DNA of 64,000 nucleotides from Pararhodobacter sp. CCB-MM2 (GTDB lineage Bacteria; Pseudomonadota; Alphaproteobacteria; Rhodobacterales; Rhodobacteraceae), in the NCBI RefSeq assembly GCF_001691415.1, contig NZ_LRRR01000012.1:1-64000 (forward strand), written 5' to 3'. The notes beneath the pieces are model-generated. The model saw only the letters and a list, made by a program, of their open reading frames with translations, did no database searches and had not been told where the DNA came from. Positions 27,097 to 35,426 of this stretch are shown in pieces; positions within the stretch are counted from its first letter, which is position 1; each line of letters starts with the position of its first letter. Position numbers and translations under genes: made by a program.

Positions 27097-27879
27097 TCAA
27101 GGGGCGTGGGCGACCAGCACATCCGAGGGCGGGGCCCGCATCAGATCGCGCGCATAGGGGTCCAGCGTGGTGCCGCCGGCATGGCCATGAGCGCCGACGC
27201 ACAGCAGATCCGCCGACAGCTCGGCATGGCGATAGGCGAGGACCTGATGAACTCCGCCGGGAATGATCTCGGGCGGCTCGGCAAGGGGCGGCAATCCGGG
27301 GGTGGCGAGGAAGGCCTCTCGCGCGGCCTCGGCGCGGGCCATGGCGGCCTCGGCGTCGCGGCCCAGCGGCACCTGCAGGGCGTGAATCGCGTGGAACTCG
27401 GCCTGCGGCGCGACGCGCGCGGCCGTGATCAAGGCGGCGGCCGAGGCCGGTGAGAAATCCGTGGCCAGCAGCACTTGCGCATAGGGCTTTTGCGCCGGGT
27501 CGCGGGCGATCAGGACGGGGCAGGGCGAGGTCAGGACGATCCGCTCCATGGTCGTCAGGCGCAAGAGGTCCAGCACCCGGCGTTCGCGGTGCAGGCCCAG
27601 CACGATCAGCCCGGCTTCCTCGGCTTCAGCCAGTGCGGCCAGCGCGGTCCCGGCGTCGCCCGACAACAGGCGGACGCCGTCGGCACCGGCCTCGGCGGCG
27701 AGAGCGTGGAGCTCGGCCTCGGTCTCGGCCAGCGGCGGGCGCTTCTTGCCCTCGGGCGGCGCGACATGGGCCAGCAGCACCTGCGCGCCGGGGCTTTGCG
27801 CCAACTGGCGCGCACGGGCCGGCACTTGGGCCGAGCGCTCGGTCAGGTCGGTTGCGGCGATGACGGACGCGAAGGGCAT
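27097..27879 (-). CDS. universal stress protein with two UspA domains
   Basis: A 260 aa protein made of two tandem UspA-like domains. The first is about residues 1-130 (FASVIAATDLTERSAQ to SPCPVLIARDP) and the second about 137-260 (AQVLLATDFSPASAAAL to SDVLVAHAP). The ends of the domains carry the usual core strand; the ATP-binding GxxGxxGS loop is weak in the first domain (GLHRERR) and partial in the second (GAHGHAGGT). The start at 27879 is four bases after the Hint-protein stop, so the two are one operon. Confidence 0.85.
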   Translation of the reverse strand: MPFASVIAATDLTERSAQVPARARQLAQSPGAQVLLAHVAPPEGKKRPPLAETEAELHALAAEAGADGVRLLSGDAGTALAALAEAEEAGLIVLGLHRERRVLDLLRLTTMERIVLTSPCPVLIARDPAQKPYAQVLLATDFSPASAAALITAARVAPQAEFHAIHALQVPLGRDAEAAMARAEAAREAFLATPGLPPLAEPPEIIPGGVHQVLAYRHAELSADLLCVGAHGHAGGTTLDPYARDLMRAPPSDVLVAHAP

Positions 27880-27883
27880 GGCG

Positions 27884-28906
27884 TTACTCGGACTGCGGCG
27901 TGCGATCGGCACGATAACCCGGCCGGTCGCGAAGGCGCGAGAGGATTTCAGGGTTAAGATCGGCGCCGGGATGCGCCCGCTGCTCGAGGCCCGGAAAAGC
28001 GGCACGCAGCGGGGCGGCGAGATCCTCGGGCAGGCGGGTCACGACCGAGGGGCAGACCATCAGGCTCTCGCAGGGGACGCCTTCGGCATAGATCACTTCA
28101 TGCGCGTCGAACACCAATGAGAAATAATCGACATAGCCACCCTCGCGCCGGACGATGGCTTGCCCATCGACGAGGTGGCGCGCCTGCACCAGCAGCTCGG
28201 CGGCCCCCGTCACGGCGCGGGCATCGCGGCGATAGAGGAACAGCCGGTGATGCGGGCTGACGCTGAGGGCGCCGGGATTGCCCATCACGCCGGGCAGGAC
28301 GGTGACGGGGGCAAAGCCCCCCTCGGCCCTGAGGGTCACATCGCCCTTCCAGCGCAGGGCCTGCGCGCCGTGATCGCGGGTGATGACCGTGTCGCCGGGT
28401 TGCAGATCCTCGACCGGGACTTGCCGCCCATCGGCCATGGCGATGCGGGTGCCGCGGGCAAAGGCCCCGGCGACGATATCGGCCAGCCGGATCGGGCCGG
28501 GCGCTTCGTCGATGGCGATCAGGCTGTAGGTCAGACGCAGGCGCAGCGGCGACAGCGGCAGGGCCACCCTTTGCGCGGGCAGGGCCAGCACCAGAACCTC
28601 CACCAGATCGCCATCGGGGGCCATCAGGGACAGCCGGCCCTCCAGCTGCACGGCGTCTCCGGGCTGGCCGGCTTCGCTGCCCGGAGCGAGGCGCCCGCCC
28701 TCGGCCGTTTGGTCCAGGGCCAGCATCAGGGTCAGCGCGCTGTCTTCTTCCAGCCGGTAATAGTCGCCGCAGATGCTGTCGCCGGGCGCGGGCAGCTGAT
28801 CGCCGGCATTGGCGCCGGACAAGACTCGCAGGGCCGAGGCCGGGATCACCGTCACCGCATGCGCGGTACTGGCGCCGGGCATGTCGGGGGGCGAGGCGGC
28901 GGCCAT
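27884..28906 (-). CDS. Hint-domain protein
   Basis: A 340 aa protein with an N-terminal beta-rich part (about 1-150) and a Hint-type domain (about 150-290) that starts at GAFARGTRIAMADGRQVPVE, continues with LQPGDTVITRDHG, and ends with SVSPHHRLFLYR and the C-terminal block FDAHEVIYAEGVPCESL. Hint domains in inteins and hedgehog proteins start with Cys or Ser. Here the residue before FARGT is Ala, so autocleavage is unlikely. The ATG at 28906 has AAGGA 7 bases upstream. It is paired with the stress protein gene. Role unknown. Confidence 0.8.
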   Translation of the reverse strand: MAAASPPDMPGASTAHAVTVIPASALRVLSGANAGDQLPAPGDSICGDYYRLEEDSALTLMLALDQTAEGGRLAPGSEAGQPGDAVQLEGRLSLMAPDGDLVEVLVLALPAQRVALPLSPLRLRLTYSLIAIDEAPGPIRLADIVAGAFARGTRIAMADGRQVPVEDLQPGDTVITRDHGAQALRWKGDVTLRAEGGFAPVTVLPGVMGNPGALSVSPHHRLFLYRRDARAVTGAAELLVQARHLVDGQAIVRREGGYVDYFSLVFDAHEVIYAEGVPCESLMVCPSVVTRLPEDLAAPLRAAFPGLEQRAHPGADLNPEILSRLRDRPGYRADRTPQSE

Positions 28907-29073
28907 GAGCAAGTCCTTGAAAGCGCGGGGGAGGGGTTCGGGTCCGGCGCCGATCTTACGGGGCGGGCGGAGGGCGCGTCAATCGGCCCGGGTTGTGGCG
29001 GCAACCTTGGGGCGGGACGTTGCCGGAGGCAGGGTCGGGTGTTACCTCTGCCGCATCTGACAGGAGGGACGAC

Positions 29074-29853
29074 ATGGATCTGGGGATCAAGGGGAAGCGC
29101 GCGCTGGTCTGCGCCTCGTCGAAGGGTTTGGGCAAAGGCTGCGCCGAGGCGCTGGCCGATGCCGGTTGCACGCTGGTGCTGAACGCCCGCGGTGCCGAGG
29201 CGCTGGAAGCGACGGCGGCAGACATCCGCGCGAAATACGGCGTCGAGGTGATCGCCGTTGCCGCCGATATCACCACCGACGAGGGTCGCGCGAAGGTGCT
29301 TGAGGCCGCGGGTCAGATCGACATCCTTGTGACCAATGCCGGCGGCCCGCCCCCGGGGATGTGGACCGACTGGACGCGCGACGATTTCATCAAGGCGCTC
29401 GATGCCAACATGCTGACGCCGATCGCGCTGATGCAGGCCGCTCTGCCGGGCATGATGGAGCGCGGCTGGGGCCGGGTGGTCAACATCACCTCGCAGGCCG
29501 TGAAGGCGCCGATCGGCGTGCTGGGGCTGTCGAACTCGGCCCGGACGGGTCTGACGGGCTTCGTCGCCGGTACCTCGCGTCAGGTCGCGGGTTCGGGGGT
29601 GACGATCAACAACCTGCTGCCGGGCATCCATGCCACCGACCGGGCGGTCTCGCTGGATACGGGCGTGGCCAAGGCGCAGGGCAAGTCGCTGGACGAGGCC
29701 CGCAAGCAGCGTGAGGCGACCATTCCCGCCGGACGCTATGGCACGGCCGAGGAATTCGGCGCTGCCTGTGCCTTCCTGTGCAGCCAGCATGCGGGCTTCA
29801 TCGTCGGGCAGAACCTGTTGCTCGATGGCGGCGGGATCAACACCACGCTTTGA
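29074..29853 (+). CDS. atypical short-chain dehydrogenase/reductase (3-ketoacyl-ACP reductase-like)
   Basis: A 259 aa SDR with Rossmann fold. The NAD(P) motif is irregular (CASSKGLGKGCAEALA) and NAGG is present. After the catalytic Ser in NITSQAVKAP, the expected Tyr-x3-Lys is absent and the sequence reads LGLSNSARTGL. This matches a known SDR subgroup that resembles beta-ketoacyl-ACP reductases but lacks the standard tetrad. AGGAGGGA precedes the ATG by 5-6 bases. Enzymatic activity is therefore uncertain. Confidence 0.85.
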   Translation: MDLGIKGKRALVCASSKGLGKGCAEALADAGCTLVLNARGAEALEATAADIRAKYGVEVIAVAADITTDEGRAKVLEAAGQIDILVTNAGGPPPGMWTDWTRDDFIKALDANMLTPIALMQAALPGMMERGWGRVVNITSQAVKAPIGVLGLSNSARTGLTGFVAGTSRQVAGSGVTINNLLPGIHATDRAVSLDTGVAKAQGKSLDEARKQREATIPAGRYGTAEEFGAACAFLCSQHAGFIVGQNLLLDGGGINTTL

Positions 29854-29862
29854 GGTCACTAA

Positions 29863-29924
29863 GGGGGGCTCTGCCCCCCTCGCCCTGCGGGCTCACCCCC
29901 CCGGGATATTTGCAGCACAAAGAC
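29863..29924. repeat. G-run hairpin and TATTTGCA motif, copy 2
   Basis: Just after the SDR stop there is GGGGGGC-TCT-GCCCCCC (29863-29879), then a smaller GCCC/GGGC hairpin. CGGGATATTTGCAGCACAAA (about 29902-29921) follows. The last part resembles the motif at 23811. The hairpins could act as a terminator for the SDR gene although no T-tract follows directly. Confidence 0.45.
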
Positions 29925-29987
29925 GGGGCGGGCGCCTTGCTGCGACTTCAGGCGCATGGTCTAGTGCGCGAAAACGAGGGACTGGAC

Positions 29988-30806
29988 ATGCCCCATTTCA
30001 CCGCCCCTGACGGCGCGCAGCTTTTCTATACTGACGAAGGCCATGGCATTCCGCTGCTCTGCCTTGCTGGCCTTACGCGCAATGGCAGCGATTTCGACTA
30101 CATGGCGCCGCATCTGCCGCCCTTGCGGTTGATCCGTCTCGATTATCGCGGGCGCGGCAAATCCGATTGGACCGGGGCCGAGACCTATACCATCGTGCAG
30201 GAAGGCGCCGATGTGCTGGCGTTGCTGGATCATCTGGGGCTGGAGAGCGCGGCGATCCTCGGGACCTCGCGCGGGGGGCTGATCGGCATGTATCTGTCGG
30301 CCGTGGCGCCGGACCGGGTGCGGGGGCTGATCCTCAACGATGTGGGGCCGGTGATCGACCCGCTGGGGCTGTCGCGCATCGGCGATTACATCGGGCGCAC
30401 GCCGGTCGTGCATTCCTATGCCGCCATGGCGGTGGCTCTAGAGCATGTGATGGACGGGTTCGACGCGCCGCCCTCGCGCTGGATGGAAGAGGCGAAGAAG
30501 CACTACATCCTGACCGATCAGGGCCTCGATCTGAACTACGACCCGGCGCTGCGCACGGCCTTCCTTGAGGCGATGAAGCAGCCCGCCGCCGATGCCTGGC
30601 CGCTGTTCGAAGCCTGCAAGGACAAGCCGCTGGCGCTGATCCGCGGCGCGAATTCCGACCTTCTGACGCAGGCGACCGCCGACGAGATGGCCGCCCGCGC
30701 CCCTGAGATGATCTACGAGGAAGTCCCCGACCGGGGGCATATCCCCTTCCTCGACGAACCCGAGGCGCTGAGCGCCATCCACCGTTTTCTGGGCCTTCTG
30801 ATATGA
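29988..30806 (+). CDS. alpha/beta hydrolase
   Basis: A 272 aa alpha/beta hydrolase. The oxyanion segment is PLLCLAGLTRNG, the nucleophile Ser lies in GTSRGGLIG, and the catalytic His in DRGHIPFLDEP near the C-terminus. The cap region is about 130-200. GAGGG lies upstream of ATG 29988; the longer frame upstream runs through the repeat and is rejected. It overlaps the threonine dehydratase start by ATGA. Substrate unknown. Confidence 0.88.
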   Translation: MPHFTAPDGAQLFYTDEGHGIPLLCLAGLTRNGSDFDYMAPHLPPLRLIRLDYRGRGKSDWTGAETYTIVQEGADVLALLDHLGLESAAILGTSRGGLIGMYLSAVAPDRVRGLILNDVGPVIDPLGLSRIGDYIGRTPVVHSYAAMAVALEHVMDGFDAPPSRWMEEAKKHYILTDQGLDLNYDPALRTAFLEAMKQPAADAWPLFEACKDKPLALIRGANSDLLTQATADEMAARAPEMIYEEVPDRGHIPFLDEPEALSAIHRFLGLLI

Positions 30807-31774
30807 CCGACATCCATCTAATCGACGCCGCCGCCCGCCGCCTTGAAGGCGAGGCGCGCCGTACGCCGCTGCTGTCCTCGCCGTTCCTCGACGAAATCGC
30901 CGGGCGGCCGCTCTTCGTGAAGGCCGAATGCCTGCAGCATACGGGATCCTTCAAGTTTCGCGGCGCGTGGAATGCCGTGTCCGCGCTGCGCGAGGCCGGG
31001 GATGTGAAGGGCGTCATCGCCTTCTCGTCGGGCAACCATGCGCAGGGCGTGGCACTGGCGGCAAAGCGGCAGGGCTTGCCCGCGGTCATCATCATGCCGG
31101 CCGACGCGCCGGCCATCAAGATCGCCAACACCCGTGCCCTGGGGGCCGAGGTGGTGGAATTCGACCGTGCGACCGAAGACCGGGACGAGATCGGCGCGCG
31201 GCTGTCGGCCGAGCGGGGCCTCGCGCTGGTCAAGCCCTTCGACATGGCCGAGGTCATCGCGGGCCAAGGGACCGTCGGGCTGGAAATCGCCGAGCAGGCG
31301 GGCGAGTTGGGGATCGACAGCGCGCGGGTGCTGGTGCCCTGTGGCGGCGGCGGGCTGACCTCGGGCATCGCGGTGGCTTTGGCCGCGCGCGCGCCGGGCT
31401 TCACTGTCCATCCCTGCGAGCCCGAGGATTTCGACGATGTCGCGCGCTCGCAAGCCGCGGGGCAGCGGGTGCGCAACCAGCGGCTCGCGGGCTCGATCTG
31501 TGACGCGATCATCACGCCGGAGGCCGGCGACCTGACCTGGCCCCTGATGCGCGATCTGTGCGGGCCGGGGCAGGTGGTGACGGAAGACGAGGCGCTGCGC
31601 GCGATGGCGTTGGCGCATGACCGACTGAAGATCGTGCTGGAGCCGGGCAGCGCCGTGGCTTTGGCGGCGGCGCTGTTCCATGCGGGCAAGCTGGAGGGCG
31701 ACGCCCCTCTGATCGCCGTCGCGTCGGGCGGGAATGTCGACCGGGCGATGATGATCCGCGCGCTTCAGGCATGA
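30803..31774 (+). CDS. threonine/serine dehydratase (PLP-dependent)
   Basis: A 323 aa fold-type II PLP enzyme. The Schiff-base Lys lies in TGSFKFRGAWNA, the substrate loop is SSGNHAQGVAL, and the phosphate cup is PCGGGGLTSG. Length fits the catabolic single-domain dehydratases without the regulatory ACT domain of IlvA. It would deaminate threonine or serine to the 2-oxoacid. Other members act as serine or hydroxyaspartate enzymes, so substrate is a family-level inference. Coupled to the hydrolase and to the DUF167 gene by overlapping starts. Confidence 0.9.
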   Translation: MTDIHLIDAAARRLEGEARRTPLLSSPFLDEIAGRPLFVKAECLQHTGSFKFRGAWNAVSALREAGDVKGVIAFSSGNHAQGVALAAKRQGLPAVIIMPADAPAIKIANTRALGAEVVEFDRATEDRDEIGARLSAERGLALVKPFDMAEVIAGQGTVGLEIAEQAGELGIDSARVLVPCGGGGLTSGIAVALAARAPGFTVHPCEPEDFDDVARSQAAGQRVRNQRLAGSICDAIITPEAGDLTWPLMRDLCGPGQVVTEDEALRAMALAHDRLKIVLEPGSAVALAAALFHAGKLEGDAPLIAVASGGNVDRAMMIRALQA

Positions 31775-32022
31775 GCCTGCCGGACCTCAGCCCGCGCGCC
31801 GAACCCGGTGCGCGGCTGGCCGTCCGGGCGACCCCGCGCGCCAAACGCGATGCCATCGAGGATGGCGATCCGATCCGGGTCTGGGTGACCGCGCCCGCCG
31901 ATCAGGGGCGCGCGAACGAGGCCGTGCGCAAGCTGTTGGCCAAGGCCATGGGCGTCGCGCCCACGCGCCTGACTCTGCTGCGGGGCCAGACGGCGCGTGA
32001 CAAGCTGTTCCAGCTGGACTGA
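31771..32022 (+). CDS. DUF167 (YggU) family protein
   Basis: An 83 aa small basic protein with the DUF167 core RLAVRATPRAKRDAIEDG, WVTAPADQGRANEAV, and LRGQTARDKLFQ. The family is very widely conserved but its function is not settled. It overlaps the threonine dehydratase stop (ATGA), the last gene of the run hydrolase-dehydratase-DUF167. Confidence 0.9.
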   Translation: MSLPDLSPRAEPGARLAVRATPRAKRDAIEDGDPIRVWVTAPADQGRANEAVRKLLAKAMGVAPTRLTLLRGQTARDKLFQLD

Positions 32023-32025
32023 GGG

Positions 32026-32286
32026 TTACGCGTCGTCGTCTTCGGGCTTGGTGCCGGGCTGGCGGACGCGGTAGATGCCCTCGGGCAGATCCAGCGCGGC
32101 GCGCAACTCCTTGAGTTGGTGCATCGACAGGTTGATGACCATCACCTCTTCGGTGTCGGGATCGACCTGCGTGAGGGTCACGCCCTCTTCATGGCTCTCG
32201 ATCACCACGTCCTCGTTGAGGGGCGCGGGGCCCTCGTCGATGAGGGTGATGACGGTGGCGTCGAAATCGTGCTCGATGGTGAACAT
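32026..32286 (-). CDS. small conserved hypothetical protein
   Basis: An 86 aa acidic protein with no signal peptide or membrane segment. It looks like a short beta-rich domain (FTIEHDFDATVITLIDEG) followed by a helix (MHQLKELRAAL) and an acidic tail. I do not recognise a family with a known role. It converges on the DUF167 gene with a 3 base gap. Confidence 0.68.
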   Translation of the reverse strand: MFTIEHDFDATVITLIDEGPAPLNEDVVIESHEEGVTLTQVDPDTEEVMVINLSMHQLKELRAALDLPEGIYRVRQPGTKPEDDDA

Positions 32287-32399
32287 AGTGCAGACCTAAG
32301 TCGCCGCATTGGCACGGCAAGGTCATGGTCGCGCAGCCGGGCGACAGCCGCAAGGGGCATCGGCGCGGCCTCGCCGAAGCAGGACCGCGCCGGGCAGGG

Positions 32400-33353
32400 T
32401 TAGTTGGTGTCGTTGATGTTGGCCGCGCCGAGGTTGGCTTCGGCCACCGGCGTCTCACCAAAGAGCAGCGTGGCGTTCGCCAGCCCCTCAGGCACTAAGA
32501 AGATCACATTGCGCTCGGCATCGTCGCCGATGTTCACGCCGTTGAACTGCCAGTCGAGGATGCGGCGCATGAAGCCCTCGCCGACCAGCGGCATCGTGTG
32601 GCCCTCGGCATCGACCAGCCGGAAGTTATGCGTCGACCAGTTGAAGCGGTCGCCGCCATCCGCTTGGTTCGGGGCCACACCCGTCACCTCGATCTCAAGT
32701 TCGGCCAGAACCATGCCGGGCGTCGCGGTGATCGAGGTATGCAGCGCGTCGCTGCCCGTGCCGTCCTGCAGATCGGCGCGGCGATAGCGGCGGACGGAAT
32801 TCACCTCGAAAGTGGCGAAATCCGCGGCATCCTCGGGCTCCGAGGTCTTGGGGATCGTCACCGCGCCCTCGAAGCTGATGTCGTCACCGCCGATCGTCAG
32901 GGTGGCCGTGCTGACGCCCTCGGGCACCATGAACAGGCCGTTCCAGTAGACGTCCTGATCCTCGTCGGGGAAGTTGCGCGGGCGTCGGGCCGAGACGCTG
33001 CGGGCGTTGAGCTGCATCTGGCCCCAATATTGATAGCCGCCCTGCGGTTCCAACTCGGTCCCGTCGGGCAGGATCAGCTTGATGTCGCGCGAATTGGCGC
33101 GGACGCTGTCGACCTCATCCGACCAGGGGCCGTCGGCGACGAGGCGCACATCCACCAGAATCTGGCCGGGGACATGGACGATTTCGGTCAGGCCGGCGGG
33201 GCGCCAGTCGCGTTCCTGCCAGCTGACCACGCTGTCATAGGCATGCGCGGTGAGGCTGATGGCTTGAAGCGGGATCTGGGCCGAGGCGGGAAGGGCGACC
33301 GAAGCGAGAAGGCAGGACAGGGCCAAGCCCCTGCGGGAGAGTGAGTGCATCAT
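32400..33353 (-). CDS. secreted protein with two repeats of one domain
   Basis: A 317 aa protein with a signal peptide (residues 1-25, ending LPASAQ). Two tandem copies of a roughly 100-125 residue domain are seen. Each runs from a PGxxLxxxxL strand through a region ending FMVPEGVSTATLTIGG in copy 1 and FLVPEGLANATLLFGE in copy 2. Each copy ends in the same Val-Pro-Glu-Gly block. I do not recognise the family; it resembles DUF4352-like secreted beta domains. It starts just after the metG terminator hairpin, so it has its own promoter. Confidence 0.72.
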   Translation of the reverse strand: MMHSLSRRGLALSCLLASVALPASAQIPLQAISLTAHAYDSVVSWQERDWRPAGLTEIVHVPGQILVDVRLVADGPWSDEVDSVRANSRDIKLILPDGTELEPQGGYQYWGQMQLNARSVSARRPRNFPDEDQDVYWNGLFMVPEGVSTATLTIGGDDISFEGAVTIPKTSEPEDAADFATFEVNSVRRYRRADLQDGTGSDALHTSITATPGMVLAELEIEVTGVAPNQADGGDRFNWSTHNFRLVDAEGHTMPLVGEGFMRRILDWQFNGVNIGDDAERNVIFLVPEGLANATLLFGETPVAEANLGAANINDTN

Positions 33354-33371
33354 GAAAATCGACCTTTGCAA

Positions 33372-33397
33372 AAGCCCCGCCGAAAAAGGCGGGGCTT
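33372..33397 (-). terminator. metG terminator
   Basis: On the minus strand AAGCCCCGCC pairs with GGCGGGGCTT around a TTTTTC loop, and TTGC follows. It lies 60 bases after the metG stop. The 10 bp stem is strong, with a short T run. Confidence 0.75.
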
Positions 33398-33456
33398 GCA
33401 GGGTCGGCCACCGGGGATGAGCTGTCAACCCGCGGCTGTGTGATGTCGCTTGGCGA

Positions 33457-35187
33457 TCAGGCGCGCACGCCCGAGAAACGGGCCTGCCAGTCCTCGCGCT
33501 GCTCGTCGGCGATCTTGGCGAACAGCACCTCGGGGGTGGTGAAGGCGTGACCGGCGGGCAGGGTGGCCAGCGCAGCGGCGACATCCGTGGGCCAGGACCA
33601 ATCGTCCGAGCCCATGGCCTGCATCATCGTCTGCGCAGCGTCCGGGATGAAGGGCTGCGAGATCACCGCATAGAGGCGGATCAGGTTCAGCGCGAGGCGG
33701 ACCTGCGCCGCGGCGGCTTCGGGGTCGGTCTTGAAGGTCGACCACGGCGCGGCTTCCTGCAGGTATTCGTTGCCCAGAACCCAGAGCGCGCGCAGCTCAT
33801 TCGAGGATTTGCGCACTTCCATGGCTTCCATGAAGCCCTCATAGGCGCGCAGCTTCTCGGTCAGATCGGCGATCAGCTTCTCTTCGCGCGGGCCGTAGGC
33901 GCCGCCCTCGGGGACCACTTCGCCGAATTTCGAGCGGCAGAACTTGGTCACGCGCGAGACGAGGTTGCCTAGCACGTCGGCGAGGTCCTTGTTCACCGAG
34001 GCCTGGAAATTCTCCCAGGTAAATTCGCTGTCCGAGCTTTCCGGCGCGTGGCTGAGCAGCCACCAGCGCCAGTAATCCGAGGGCAGGATCGACAGCGCCA
34101 TGTCCATGAACACGCCACGCCCCTGCGAGGTCGAGAACTGGCCGCCATCATAGTTCAGGTAGTTGAACGACTTGATGTAATCGACCATCTTCCACGGCTC
34201 GGTGCCGTCGTGGTTGGCGCCCATCAGCGTCGCCGGGAAGCTGAGGGTGTGGAAGGGCACGTTATCCTTGCCCATGAATTCGTAATACTGGACGTCCGAG
34301 GCGCCCTTGTCCTCGCGCCACCAACGTTCCCAGGCCTCGTCGCCGAGGTTGTTGGCATGGGCCCATTCGGCGGTCGCGGCGATGTATTCAATGGGCGCGT
34401 CGAACCAGACGTAGAAGACCTTGCCTTCCATGCCCGGCCAATCGTTCTGGCCGTCCTTCACTGCGACGCCCCAGTCGAGGTCGCGGGTGATGCCCCGGTC
34501 CTGCAGACCGTCGCCGTCATCGAGCCATTTCAGCGCGATGGAGGTCGTCAGCACCGGCCAGTCCTTCTTCGACTTGATCCAGTCGCGCAGCTGGTCGCGC
34601 ATCTCGCGCTGGCGCAGGAACAGGTGCTTGGTCTCACGCACTTCCAGATCGGTCGAGCCGGAAATCGCCGAGCGCGGCTCGATCAGGTTGGTCGGGTCGA
34701 GCTGCTTGGTGCAGTTCTCGCATTGGTCGCCGCGGGCCCGGTTATAGCCGCAGTTCGGGCAGGTGCCCTCGATATAGCGGTCGGGCAGGAAGCGGCCGTC
34801 GGCGTTGGAATAGACCTGCTTTTCCGAGACCTCGGCAATGAGGCCCGCGGCCTTCAGCCGGCCCGCCATGTGCTGGGTCAGCTGGTGGTTCTCGGGGCTG
34901 GAGGAACGGCCGAAATGATCGAAGGACAGCTTGAAGCCCTGCGCCAGTTCCGACTGCACCTCGTGCATCTCGGTGCAATATTCGTCGACCGGCTTGCCGG
35001 CCTTGGCGGCGGCCAGCTCGGCGGGGGTGCCGTGCTCGTCGGTGGCGCAGATGAACATCACCTCATGGCCGCGCGCACGCATGTAGCGGGCGAACAGGTC
35101 CGCGGGCAGCTGGCTTCCGACCAGGTTCCCGAGATGCTTGATCCCGTTGATATACGGGAGGGCCGAGGTGATGAGGATGCGCGCCAT
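33457..35187 (-). CDS. metG: methionine-tRNA ligase
   Basis: A 576 aa class I aminoacyl-tRNA synthetase. It has the HIGH-like start ([16 protein letters not shown]), a zinc knuckle of four Cys ([17 protein letters not shown]), and an anticodon domain. The KMSKS loop reads [11 protein letters not shown]: the first Lys is Gln and the fourth residue is Thr, a variant of the KFSTS form known in this group. It lacks the C-terminal dimer domain of E. coli MetG. It charges tRNA-Met. Confidence 0.95.
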   Translation of the reverse strand: MARILITSALPYINGIKHLGNLVGSQLPADLFARYMRARGHEVMFICATDEHGTPAELAAAKAGKPVDEYCTEMHEVQSELAQGFKLSFDHFGRSSSPENHQLTQHMAGRLKAAGLIAEVSEKQVYSNADGRFLPDRYIEGTCPNCGYNRARGDQCENCTKQLDPTNLIEPRSAISGSTDLEVRETKHLFLRQREMRDQLRDWIKSKKDWPVLTTSIALKWLDDGDGLQDRGITRDLDWGVAVKDGQNDWPGMEGKVFYVWFDAPIEYIAATAEWAHANNLGDEAWERWWREDKGASDVQYYEFMGKDNVPFHTLSFPATLMGANHDGTEPWKMVDYIKSFNYLNYDGGQFSTSQGRGVFMDMALSILPSDYWRWWLLSHAPESSDSEFTWENFQASVNKDLADVLGNLVSRVTKFCRSKFGEVVPEGGAYGPREEKLIADLTEKLRAYEGFMEAMEVRKSSNELRALWVLGNEYLQEAAPWSTFKTDPEAAAAQVRLALNLIRLYAVISQPFIPDAAQTMMQAMGSDDWSWPTDVAAALATLPAGHAFTTPEVLFAKIADEQREDWQARFSGVRA

Positions 35188-35426
35188 GCCGGGATGTCCC
35201 TGTTCGTCGTCGTGGTCGGTCCAGAAGGCCGGATTTGCCTGTCCTTACAGCAAGGGCGGGCGCGCTTCCATCCCAACAATAACGCGATTGCACCATGCCG
35301 TGAGCCGGGGCTATTCGCATTGACGCGGGCGGCAGGGGCGCGGCACACTCGCCTCGCTGGCCTCCTGCCGGTCCCCTCGGGCCCCCGTCGCAGATCATTT
35401 CCGCCAGCCGAGACAAGGATTCCACG

